The notes below the pieces were generated by a model. It was not told the DNA's origin. It searched no databases and saw only the letters and a list, made by a program, of their open reading frames with translations. Positions 49,633 to 59,286 of a stretch of DNA of 64,000 nt are shown here, piece after piece (positions within the stretch are counted from its first letter, which is position 1; each line of letters begins with the position of its first letter). Origin of the DNA: an uncultured Myxococcales bacterium (lineage in GTDB: Bacteria; Myxococcota_A; Polyangia; Polyangiales; Polyangiaceae); the NCBI GenBank assembly GCA_937998045.1, contig CALKVG010000666.1:1-64000 (forward strand), given 5' to 3'. A program made the translations under genes and the position numbers.

Positions 49633-51279
49633 ATGTGGAAGCTGGTCATCGAGGATGACGAAGGGAGGCGGACGACAGTACCGCTCACGCGGGACCAGTA
49701 TTCCATTGGCCGCAAAGAGGGGAACACCATCCGCCTGACCGAGCGCAACGTCTCGCGCGAGCACGCGCGCATCTTCAAGAAACTGAACGGAGTCGAGCGA
49801 CACCGCGGCGACGCCGCCCACAGGGGCGGGGGTGACGGCGAGAAGCCGACCTTCATCCTCGAGGATCTGACGAGCTATAACGGGGTCTTCGTCAACGGCC
49901 TGCGCATCTCGCACGCGCAGGACCTGTCGCACGGCGACCTCGTTCAGATCGGCGATTACCGGATCATCCTCCAGGACGAGATGCTGGAGGACGTCGCCGG
50001 CGCGATCGCCAGCGACTCGAAGCAAACGCTGCCGAACGCGCCGCAAGCGCGCGCCGCGTCTTTGCTCGACCGCCCCAACCGCCTAGTCATGCTCGCCGGC
50101 CCGACCCCCGGCGCCGAGTTCCCGCTCGATCGCGAGCGCATGACCATCGGGCGCGCCGAAGACGCCAACATCTCGATCAACCACAACTCGGTCTCCAGGT
50201 TGCACTGCGAGGTGCATGCGCTCGGGGACGGGCGCTTCGAGATCGTCGACAAGGGGTCGAGCAACGGCGTTCGCGTCAACAGCGCCGAGCTGCGCCGCGG
50301 CATCGTCGAGCCGGGCGACGTCATCGAACTCGGCGACGTCAAATTCAAGTTCATCGGCGCAGGCCAGATCTTCCGGCCCACCGAGAGCCAGCAGCTCGCC
50401 CTGCTCGGCGACCGCGAGGCGACCGAGCTCGCGCGCGGTCAGCGGGGTTCTCGCGCGTTGCCTGTGGCCATCTTTCTCCTGGTCGTGGCCGCCGGGGGTG
50501 CGGCGGCCTGGGTCTGGGCGCGCCCGCGGATAGAGTCGCCGGCCGCGTCGATGGCGGCTCAGCGTTCGCCGGACGAGGCGACGCTCGACGACGCGAAGAG
50601 GCTCTGCGCGGCGGGAGACTGCGAGGCGGCGCACGAGAAGCTCGCGGCGTTGCCCGAGGGGTCACCCGTCCGCGCTTCGGCGGAATTCCGCGACGTCGAG
50701 ACCCGATGGGCCGACCATGTGCTCGCGCACGCCGACGCGGAGCCCGACTCCTCAAGGCGGCGCGCCATGTACCAGCGGGTCGCGCAGGCCCCGTCGGTCG
50801 ACGGCCCGCGCCGGAAAGCGGCGGCGGACAAGCTCCAGCAGATGGACGCGGTCATGAACACGGTCGCTGCGACGTCGCTCACGCTGCCGACGTCGCCGGC
50901 GCATGGTTCGTCCGACGACGCCGCTCCTTCGCCGCGCCCGGACGCAGGCGCGCGCCGGACCGCGCATGTCGTTGACCCCGAAGCGGCCTCCCCCGCCACG
51001 GCGCCCGGCGCCTCGACGGCAGGCGCTTCCGCGGCGGTGCCCGCCGGCGCAACCAGCCGCTCGACCACGGCAAGCGTGGACGACCGCGAGCGCCAGCTCG
51101 CCCTCCAGGGCACTCCCGACGCCAAGATGCTCCTCAAGCAGCAGCTCGAACAGCGCGTCTACAACGGCCGCGCGACCGACACCGAGATCAAGCTGCTCAT
51201 CAGCACGTGCAAGGACCTGGGCGACAAGCTGTGCGTGCAGCAGGCGCGCTCGATCCAGCAGCAGCGCCAGAACCAGTAG
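49633..51279 (+). CDS. Membrane protein with two FHA domains
   Basis: 548 residues from ATG 49633. The first FHA domain (about 15-115) has YSIGRKEGNTIRLTERNVSR with SREHARI and NGVFVNGLRI; it carries a Gly/His-rich insertion (HRGDAAHRGGGDG). The second (about 150-235) has MTIGRAEDANISINHNSVSR, LHCEVH and GSSNGVRVNSAEL. Both keep the Arg, Ser and Asn residues that bind phosphothreonine. One membrane helix follows (about 268-288, LPVAIFLLVVAAGGAAAWVW). The extracytoplasmic part is helical and low-complexity, ending in LKQQLEQRVYNGRATDTEIK and Gln-rich LCVQQARSIQQQ. It probably reads Ser/Thr phosphorylation in the cytoplasm. GTG/ATG 49594 upstream is less likely. Confidence 0.88.
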   Translation: MWKLVIEDDEGRRTTVPLTRDQYSIGRKEGNTIRLTERNVSREHARIFKKLNGVERHRGDAAHRGGGDGEKPTFILEDLTSYNGVFVNGLRISHAQDLSHGDLVQIGDYRIILQDEMLEDVAGAIASDSKQTLPNAPQARAASLLDRPNRLVMLAGPTPGAEFPLDRERMTIGRAEDANISINHNSVSRLHCEVHALGDGRFEIVDKGSSNGVRVNSAELRRGIVEPGDVIELGDVKFKFIGAGQIFRPTESQQLALLGDREATELARGQRGSRALPVAIFLLVVAAGGAAAWVWARPRIESPAASMAAQRSPDEATLDDAKRLCAAGDCEAAHEKLAALPEGSPVRASAEFRDVETRWADHVLAHADAEPDSSRRRAMYQRVAQAPSVDGPRRKAAADKLQQMDAVMNTVAATSLTLPTSPAHGSSDDAAPSPRPDAGARRTAHVVDPEAASPATAPGASTAGASAAVPAGATSRSTTASVDDRERQLALQGTPDAKMLLKQQLEQRVYNGRATDTEIKLLISTCKDLGDKLCVQQARSIQQQRQNQ

Positions 51280-51284
51280 GCATT

Positions 51285-51308
51285 GCGCCGTCCTCGATCG
51301 GACGGCGC
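51285..51308. terminator. Nine-base-pair hairpin between convergent genes
   Basis: GCGCCGTCC (51285-51293) and GGACGGCGC (51300-51308) are perfectly complementary with a six-base loop, in the 49-bp gap between the FHA gene and the OmpA/TSP3 gene. Probably a bidirectional terminator; no T-run. Confidence 0.55.
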
Positions 51309-51328
51309 GATGGCCTGCGCACGGCCTC

Positions 51329-53266
<1,938 letters not shown>

Positions 53267-53560
53267 TCGGTGGCTCCGTTCCCGCATCCATTGTCGGGTG
53301 ACCACGCGCCCTAAAAGAAGCCAGGGGACACGCGATCGCGCTGCAACCCCGCCGCAGAGGAGACCCCTCTCCTTGCAGCCCAGAGGCTAACACAATGGCC
53401 CGGTGCTCTGGCGAGAACCGCGCATCGGGGAACGAGGAAACTGGCACGGCCGACACGCCTCAGCCGGTCGGCGCGACGGCCTGACCGTTTGCGCGAGCTC
53501 GCTCGAGCAAGTCCTGGTTATATGATCGCGGTCTCCCATGAGCTCGGGTGCACCGGCTAC
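53267..53560. other. Divergent intergenic region with nested inverted repeats
   Basis: 294 bp between the OmpA/TSP3 gene and the zinc-ribbon gene. CTGCAA (53341-53346) and TTGCAG (53373-53378) enclose AGAGG (53356-53360) and CCTCT (53366-53370), a possible operator or hairpin. TTATAT at 53517-53522 could be a -10 for the rightward gene. No RNA or gene recognised. Confidence 0.4.
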
Positions 53561-55255
53561 ATGATCTTCGTGGTCCTTCGCTTTCTGCGCGTTCCCCGGC
53601 AGCGACTTGCGTTCCGTCCCGCGGCGCACGCCGCTGCACTGGCGCTGGCCGCCGCCGTCCTCGCTTTGATCATGCCGCGCGCGGCGCTCGCCGACGGCAC
53701 GTACGACGGCGCCTGGAACCTGACGCCGGTCACCGAGACGTTCACGGTTCAGCAGTGGAGCTCCTCCTGCGGGCCAACCCCCGTGTCGCGGACGATGCTG
53801 GCGGGGGGCCCGGTGACCGTTCGCGGCGACTCGGGCGAGCTCGTCATCACCGGCCAGCGCACGCTCCGCACCGACCAGTGCCTGGACTCGCTGCCGACGC
53901 TCGTCCGCTCGGTGCATTCGCAGGACGCGCGGTCGTGGCGAACGCGATGCGCGACGCCGCAGACGGACCCCCGGCGGGCGGTGGTCAACACAGCCTACTT
54001 CGTGGCACCCGGCGACGACACGATCACCGTCGCCGAGACCGGCCGTTACGAGTTCACGATCAACGACTCGCGCTGCGTGGCCGACGTGCAGCGAGGGGCG
54101 TCGCTCACGCGCGTCGTCGCCCAGGCGCCCGCCGCCGCAGCACCTGCGCCCGTGCCCACGACGAAAGCGGCCCCTCTACCCCCGCCCGAGCCGCCGCCCG
54201 CGTTCCGCGTCGATTGCAGCACCCCCGGCAACCCTGCGCGCCTCGAAGTCCGCCCCTCGCGCAAGCTGCTGCGGCAGGGGGACACGTTCGCGTTCCGCGC
54301 TCGCGTGCTCGACGCCGTCGGCTGCCCGACGGGTACGCCCATCCAATGGACGCTCGGCGCCGTGTCCTTCAAGGACGGCCTGCCTCACGCCGCGCAGCCG
54401 ACGCTCGATGACACCGGCAAGGTGACTGTCCCGGCGCAGGACTTCGGAGACGCGTCGTTCGACATCGTCGCGACCGCGGCGGGGCACAGCGCGCGCGCCT
54501 CGGTGCAGGTGACCTCACCCGCGAACTACGACGCGCTCCTCGCCCAGTCGGGCCTCGACCCCAACGGGGAACGCGACGAGCCGTCGGTGACGAGCCTCGC
54601 GAGCAGCTCGATCGGCGCCTCCGGCGCGCGGGCAGAGGACGGCGCCGAGCGGCGGCGCATGATGTTCGTCGCGATCGTGGGCGGGCTCGCGCTGCTCCTC
54701 GGTGGCGTCGCGCTCGTCGGCGCCCGCCGGTCGAAGAAGGCGCGCGACGCGCACCGCGCGGCGGAGGAGCGCCACGCGGAGAAGATGCGCGAATACGAGC
54801 GGGCGAAGCGCGAGCGGGAGGAGCAGCACGCCGCGCAGATGAAGGCGCACCTCGAAAGCGTCGCGGTCGCGCAGCAGCAAGCGGCGGCCGCGGCCGCGCG
54901 AGGGATCGATTCGGGTCCCATGTTTTGTCCGTCGTGCCGTCGTGAGCTGCCCGCCGGCACGACCCACTGCCCCTACGACTCCAACCGCCTCGTGCCGATG
55001 GCCGGGCACGAAGGGCTGATGAGCGGTCCCGCGGGCGGCGTGTGCCCGACGTGCCATCGCGGGTACAACCCCGGGGTCAAGGTGTGCCCCGCCGACGGCG
55101 AAGAGCTCGTCCCCGCGCCGGTCGCGAGCGTGGCCGCTCCGCCCCCCCTCGCCGCCCCGCCGCGCGGCAAGATCTGTCCGACGTGCGGGGACCGCTTCGA
55201 CGGTGCGGCGCGCTTCTGCGGCAAGGACGGCACCCAGCTCGTGTTGGTCAACTAG
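53561..55255 (+). CDS. Membrane protein with beta domains and three C-terminal zinc ribbons
   Basis: 564 residues from ATG 53561 (ATG 53522 is possible). A signal or anchor segment (AALALAAAVLALIMPRAALA) precedes a beta-rich periplasmic region: one domain (about 35-180, GAWNLTPVTETFTVQQW and YEFTINDSRC) and an Ig-like one (about 215-320, RLEVRPSRKLLRQGDTFAFR). A membrane helix (about 365-385, MFVAIVGGLALLLGGVALVG) leads to a charged cytoplasmic coiled coil (EKMREYERAKREREEQHAAQ), then three CxxC zinc ribbons: CPSCRR...CPYD, CPTCHR...CPAD and CPTCGD...FCGKD. Architecture suggests signal transfer across the membrane; no known family. It converges on the AAC(3)-like gene with an eight-base overlap. 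Confidence 0.75.
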   Translation: MIFVVLRFLRVPRQRLAFRPAAHAAALALAAAVLALIMPRAALADGTYDGAWNLTPVTETFTVQQWSSSCGPTPVSRTMLAGGPVTVRGDSGELVITGQRTLRTDQCLDSLPTLVRSVHSQDARSWRTRCATPQTDPRRAVVNTAYFVAPGDDTITVAETGRYEFTINDSRCVADVQRGASLTRVVAQAPAAAAPAPVPTTKAAPLPPPEPPPAFRVDCSTPGNPARLEVRPSRKLLRQGDTFAFRARVLDAVGCPTGTPIQWTLGAVSFKDGLPHAAQPTLDDTGKVTVPAQDFGDASFDIVATAAGHSARASVQVTSPANYDALLAQSGLDPNGERDEPSVTSLASSSIGASGARAEDGAERRRMMFVAIVGGLALLLGGVALVGARRSKKARDAHRAAEERHAEKMREYERAKREREEQHAAQMKAHLESVAVAQQQAAAAAARGIDSGPMFCPSCRRELPAGTTHCPYDSNRLVPMAGHEGLMSGPAGGVCPTCHRGYNPGVKVCPADGEELVPAPVASVAAPPPLAAPPRGKICPTCGDRFDGAARFCGKDGTQLVLVN

Positions 55256-56084
55256 GGTGGACGAGGTTTTCCTCCATCCAGCGCGCCGCGAAGGTCGTCA
55301 GGTCGGCGGCCTCGAACAAGTGGCAGCTCGCGGCGCCCACCACGCCGCTGCGACCGCGGCCGAGCGCGACGTAGTCGTCGACGAGGGCGGCGAAGTAGTC
55401 GTTTCCGTACCGCTCGCGATGCCACGGCACGACGCCCTCGACCGAATCGAGCTCCTCGACGTCGACCCAACGCCGCTCGTTGTCGACGAGCATCGGCACG
55501 CGATAGCGCGCGACGCGCTTGTCCGGAACGCGCGCCAGGTGTTCCGCGTAGTGCAGGATCGTCACCGCGCCCCGGGGCGAGCCGAGGAGGAGCACATCGC
55601 CTCGCGCGTGCACGATGCGCTCGAACGGCGAGCCTGGGCCGAAGCCGTACTGAAGCGGATGGTCGCGCGTGAGCCAGTCCGCGCGGGGGCCCACGGCGGC
55701 CATGGACCCCTCGGGGTTGGCGCTGCGACGCGCCCCCGGTAACCCTCGAAGGCGCTCGGGGAGGACGCCCCATTCGGGCGCGGAGCGGCAGGTCGCCGCG
55801 TCGAACGCAGGGCGCTCCTCGAGGTAGGCACGCTGCTTCTCGAGCGACCAGGAGGCCATCGGGTAGGTGCTGTCCTCCCAGCCCACGAACATGCAGAGGG
55901 TGCCCTCCCCGCCGACGACCTCGCGAAGCGCGTCGAGCACGACGTCCGGGCCCCCGACGACCCAGCCGACCGCGCGCACGGAAGCGTGCGCCATGAGTAC
56001 ACCTCCCGCGCGCACACCCAGCGCGCGGAGGTCGTGCATCAGCTTGCTCTTCGTGACGAGAGGAAGATCGTCGCGGCTGTTCAT
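55248..56084 (-). CDS. AAC(3)-family N-acetyltransferase-like protein
   Basis: 278 residues. The fold matches aminoglycoside 3-N-acetyltransferases/antibiotic_NAT: LMHDLRALGVRAGGVLMAHA, VGWVVGGPDVVLDALREVVG, LCMFVGWEDSTYPMASW and later HPLQYGFGPGSPFERIVHAR with LLLGSPRGAVTILHYAEHLA. The conserved His and Glu for catalysis are in the last segment. Members acetylate aminoglycosides or other amines using acetyl-CoA; genomic copies in soil bacteria are often housekeeping relatives. ATG 56084 is chosen; an ATG at 56156 would add 24 unsupported residues. It is divergent from the GltJ-like gene, 204 bp away. Confidence 0.82.
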   Translation of the reverse strand: MNSRDDLPLVTKSKLMHDLRALGVRAGGVLMAHASVRAVGWVVGGPDVVLDALREVVGGEGTLCMFVGWEDSTYPMASWSLEKQRAYLEERPAFDAATCRSAPEWGVLPERLRGLPGARRSANPEGSMAAVGPRADWLTRDHPLQYGFGPGSPFERIVHARGDVLLLGSPRGAVTILHYAEHLARVPDKRVARYRVPMLVDNERRWVDVEELDSVEGVVPWHRERYGNDYFAALVDDYVALGRGRSGVVGAASCHLFEAADLTTFAARWMEENLVHPS

Positions 56085-56288
56085 CGGCGCCGAAACGAGG
56101 TAGGTCGATGCATACGGCACGGCAAGCGTTGCCGGTCGATGCCCGCGGCATCGCAAACGATTGCAACGGCCCTGGAGCTCACAAGGTCACAAGCGCCCAC
56201 ATTCTGCGGCACGGGCCGAAGCCCTCGCAGCAGCGGACGCCCGCCACGGGCCGCGCTACCATCGATCCCTGAAGGACGGTTCGTCGGG

Positions 56289-57929
56289 ATGAAGATCACG
56301 TGCCAGGCCTGCGCCGCGAAGTACACGATCGCGGACGAGAAGGTCCTCGGGAAAGTCGTCAAGATCCGGTGCAAAAAGTGCGGCGCCACCATCGTGATCA
56401 ACGGCAACGATCCGTCGGCGGGCGCAGAGGTCGGCGGGGCTGAGTCGCAAGGCCTCGATTACGCCTCGGGCGGATCGCCGCTCTGGACGGTCAACGTGGC
56501 CGACGGCGATCAACGCACGATGACCGACCACGAGGTCGTCAGCGCGTATCGGGCCGGCGTCGTCACCGACGAGGCGTACTGCTGGAAGGATGGCATGCCC
56601 GACTGGTTGCCGCTCCGCGAGATCGCGCAGCTGCACGCCGCGTGCACGGCGGCTCCAGGCGCGGGCCCGACCGATCCCCCGGAGGACGACGGAGCGACGA
56701 AGGTCCAGGATCCCCCCGCGTTCCTGCTCGCCGCGACCGCTCCGCAGGCACAGCCTGCGTACGCGGCAGCGGGAGCGCACGGCGGCGGCAACGGCTCCGG
56801 TGCGTCGCATGCGCCGGAAGCACCGGCCGCGGCGGCGCGGCGCGCTCCAGGCCGCGCGCCCGCGGCCGATCTCTTCGGCGGCGTCGCGCAGGCCGGCGGC
56901 GAGGACGACGTCATGACGAGCGCGCCGGCGGGCATGCCTCAGCCGCACGACGATGGCGCGCGCGACAAACTGACGGGCGCTCGAAACGAAAACAGCGTGC
57001 TCTTCTCGCTGAACGCGCTGACGAGCAAAGGGGGCGTCGTTCGCCCGCAGCCCATGCCCGCGTCGGCCGAGGCCTCCGGGCTCATCGACATTCGACAGCT
57101 GAGCGCGCAGATCGGCCTGGGCGACGACAAGAAGCAGAGCCGAATCGACGACATCATGAACCTCGCCGGCGGCGGCGCGTTCAGTCCGTCGCTGTCCGCA
57201 CCCGTGCTGTCGGCGCCTCCCATCGAGGAGTACACGCCTCAAGCGAGCCTCTCGCCGACCGCACCCCCGCGCAGCAAGAAGATCGTGTTCGCCGCCCTCG
57301 GCGCGGGCGCCTTCGTCGTCGTGGCGGCCGTCGGCGGGGCGATGATGCTGATGCATCGCGGCCCCGACGAGACCGCGGACAACAAGGACAAGCCGAGCGC
57401 GAGCGCCGCGGCCGAGTCGGCGTCGGGGTCCCCCTCCGCCTCCGCGTCCGCAGCCGCCCCGGAGCAATCGGTCGCGAAGAACGACCAACCGGCCCCCAGC
57501 GACTCGGCGGCTGCGAGCGGAGGCCAGGGCGGCGGTTCGGCCCCCGCGTCCATGGGTGGCACCGCGCACGAGCATGAGCACGCAGCGGCAAAGTCGAGCA
57601 CGCCGCACGAGTCGGCGCCGAAAGAGAACGGCAGCTTGCTCGCTGCAGCGACCGCGAGCGACGCCCCGTTCAACATGGGCGAAGCCAAGGCACGCCTGGC
57701 GGCGATCGCCACCGGCGCGCAGTCGTGCAAGAAGGGTGACCTCAGCGGAACCGGCCGCGTGGTGGTCGTGTTCGCGCCGAACGGGTCCGCGCAATCGGCG
57801 ACGATCTCGGGGCCGCCGTTCGAAGGCACGCCCACCGGGACGTGCGTCGCGGCGCGCTTCCGCGGTGCGCGCGTACCGGCGTTCGGCGGGAGCCCGTTCT
57901 CGGTCGCCAAGAGCTTCACGATCAACTGA
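56289..57929 (+). CDS. GltJ/AgmX-like protein: zinc ribbon, GYF-like domain, membrane helix, TonB-C-like domain
   Basis: 546 residues. The N-terminal MJ0042-type zinc ribbon has Cys5, Cys8, Cys28 and Cys31 (KITCQACAAKYTIADEKVLG). A GYF-like domain spans 64-115 (PLWTVNVADGDQRTMTDHEV; CWKDGMPDWLPL). A long linker includes NENSVLFSLNALT, a short motif shared with this protein group. One membrane helix (331-355) is followed by an Ala/Ser/Gly/Pro-rich periplasmic linker and a C-terminal TonB-C-like domain (PPFEGTPTGTCVAARFRGA). The order zinc ribbon-GYF-TM-TonB-C is that of Myxococcus GltJ (AgmX), the gliding-motility protein whose cytoplasmic domains regulate focal-adhesion assembly. It is a single gene here, without other glt genes. 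Confidence 0.85.
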   Translation: MKITCQACAAKYTIADEKVLGKVVKIRCKKCGATIVINGNDPSAGAEVGGAESQGLDYASGGSPLWTVNVADGDQRTMTDHEVVSAYRAGVVTDEAYCWKDGMPDWLPLREIAQLHAACTAAPGAGPTDPPEDDGATKVQDPPAFLLAATAPQAQPAYAAAGAHGGGNGSGASHAPEAPAAAARRAPGRAPAADLFGGVAQAGGEDDVMTSAPAGMPQPHDDGARDKLTGARNENSVLFSLNALTSKGGVVRPQPMPASAEASGLIDIRQLSAQIGLGDDKKQSRIDDIMNLAGGGAFSPSLSAPVLSAPPIEEYTPQASLSPTAPPRSKKIVFAALGAGAFVVVAAVGGAMMLMHRGPDETADNKDKPSASAAAESASGSPSASASAAAPEQSVAKNDQPAPSDSAAASGGQGGGSAPASMGGTAHEHEHAAAKSSTPHESAPKENGSLLAAATASDAPFNMGEAKARLAAIATGAQSCKKGDLSGTGRVVVVFAPNGSAQSATISGPPFEGTPTGTCVAARFRGARVPAFGGSPFSVAKSFTIN

Positions 57930-57965
57930 CACTCGGGCAGTGCGCCACCACCCCTCCGAGCCGCC

Positions 57966-58091
57966 GTGCCGCCGCTGACCGTCGCCCTGGTCGCCTTCGC
58001 GGCGTTCCTCGTGGGGCTTCGGGCGGGCATCGCCATCGGCTACCGGGCCGAGCGTCGCCGCAAAGGTGACGCGCCACGGTCGCGCGCCTAG
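57966..58091 (+). CDS. Possible small membrane protein, 41 residues
   Basis: GTG 57966 to TAG 58089-58091 encodes 41 residues: one hydrophobic segment (LTVALVAFAAFLVGLRAGIA) followed by a basic tail (YRAERRRKGDAPRSRA). It fits between the GltJ-like gene (36 bp) and the CAP-domain gene (9 bp), both on the same strand, which favours a real gene. There is no clear ribosome-binding site, and such short frames arise easily in G+C-rich DNA. No function can be given. Confidence 0.4.
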   Translation: MPPLTVALVAFAAFLVGLRAGIAIGYRAERRRKGDAPRSRA

Positions 58092-58100
58092 CCTGGTGCC

Positions 58101-59276
58101 GTGCGGCGCGCTGGGCGGGTGTGCTTCGGGCTCGTCGCCGGCGTGGTGAGCGCGGCGCCGGCGACGGCCGCAGACGAGCCGGCGGTCTCCTGGTCCGGCT
58201 GGACCGCGTCGCCCTCGCCCCTCGACGAATCGCGGCTGGACTCGCTCGAGCGCGCCGCACTCGCGCGCTGCGGTCCGGGGGAGGCCGGGCTGCGGGAGGC
58301 CGCGCGCGCGTCCGCGAGCCGCAAGCTGCAGGGGCTGCCGACAGGTGACCTCGACGCCGTGGAGTTCGCGCAACGCGCCTCGGGCGAACCCCACCCGTGG
58401 CCTCGCGTCTGGCTCGCGACCGCGATCGGGCTCGACGCCGGCGCGGCGCTGCGAAAGCTGGACGCGTGGCTGGCGACCGAGTCGGACGCGCTGCGGCGCT
58501 GCGGCGTCGCCGCGATGTCGCGCGCGGACGGCACGCGGGTGCTCGCCGTCGTGACGGTCGACGCGCTGGCGGACCTGGCGCCCCTCCCGACGCGCGCACG
58601 CCCTGGCCAGTGGCTCCTTCTCGAGGCCCGCCTGCAGGTCGCCGCGCGCGGCGTGCGCGTGTTCGTCGCGGGGCCCGACGGGGCGCCGCGCACGGTTCCG
58701 GTGGCGCTCGAAGGCAGCGAACTGCGCGCGCGGTTCGCGCCCGATCGCCCGGGCGAACACGTCGTGCAGGTCGTCGCGGATCTGGCGAGCGGCCCGCGTC
58801 CGGTGCTGGAGGCCAGCGTCTTCGCCGACGCCGAGCCGCCGCAGGCGGAAGCGTCGCGATCGGCGCCGGGACAGGGGGCCGCCCCCGGCGACGCCGCGAA
58901 CGACGCGGACGCCCTGGCCCGGATGCTCGCCACGGCCCGAGCGTCTGCCGGCCTGTCGCCGCTCGCGCGTGACGCCAGCCTCGACGCCGTCGCTCGCGCC
59001 CACGCGCGCCGCATGGCCGATCGCCACGCCCTCGCTCACGACTGCGGCGACGGCAGCCCCCTCGATCGCGTGCGCGCCGCGGGCCTCGAGCCGCGCGTCG
59101 CCGCCGAGAACGTCGCGCACGCCGCCACCGTGGCCCTCGCCCATCGCGCGCAGTGGTGGAGCCCCTCGCACCGCGCGAACATGCTTGGCCCCGCCGCGGA
59201 CCACGTCGGCGTCGCCGTGGCCCGCGACGAGCGCGGCGACGCGTGGGTCGTCGAGCTCTTCGCGGACCTGCGCTGA
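58101..59276 (+). CDS. Secreted CAP-domain (SCP-like) protein
   Basis: 391 residues. A short signal peptide (VCFGLVAGVVSAAPATA) is followed by a non-conserved region (25-265) with Arg/Ala-rich helices and a beta segment, then a CAP domain (about 270-390): RASAGLSPLARDASLDAVAR, HARRMADRHALAHDCGDGSP, AENVAHAATVALAHRAQW and WSPSHRANMLGPAADHVGVA. The two conserved His and the Glu that form the CAP cavity are present. CAP proteins are extracellular, of varied function; the bacterial ones are largely uncharacterised. Start GTG 58101. It is convergent with the OmpA/TSP3 gene, 10 bp between stops. Confidence 0.85.
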   Translation: MRRAGRVCFGLVAGVVSAAPATAADEPAVSWSGWTASPSPLDESRLDSLERAALARCGPGEAGLREAARASASRKLQGLPTGDLDAVEFAQRASGEPHPWPRVWLATAIGLDAGAALRKLDAWLATESDALRRCGVAAMSRADGTRVLAVVTVDALADLAPLPTRARPGQWLLLEARLQVAARGVRVFVAGPDGAPRTVPVALEGSELRARFAPDRPGEHVVQVVADLASGPRPVLEASVFADAEPPQAEASRSAPGQGAAPGDAANDADALARMLATARASAGLSPLARDASLDAVARAHARRMADRHALAHDCGDGSPLDRVRAAGLEPRVAAENVAHAATVALAHRAQWWSPSHRANMLGPAADHVGVAVARDERGDAWVVELFADLR

Positions 59277-59286
59277 GCGAACGCCG

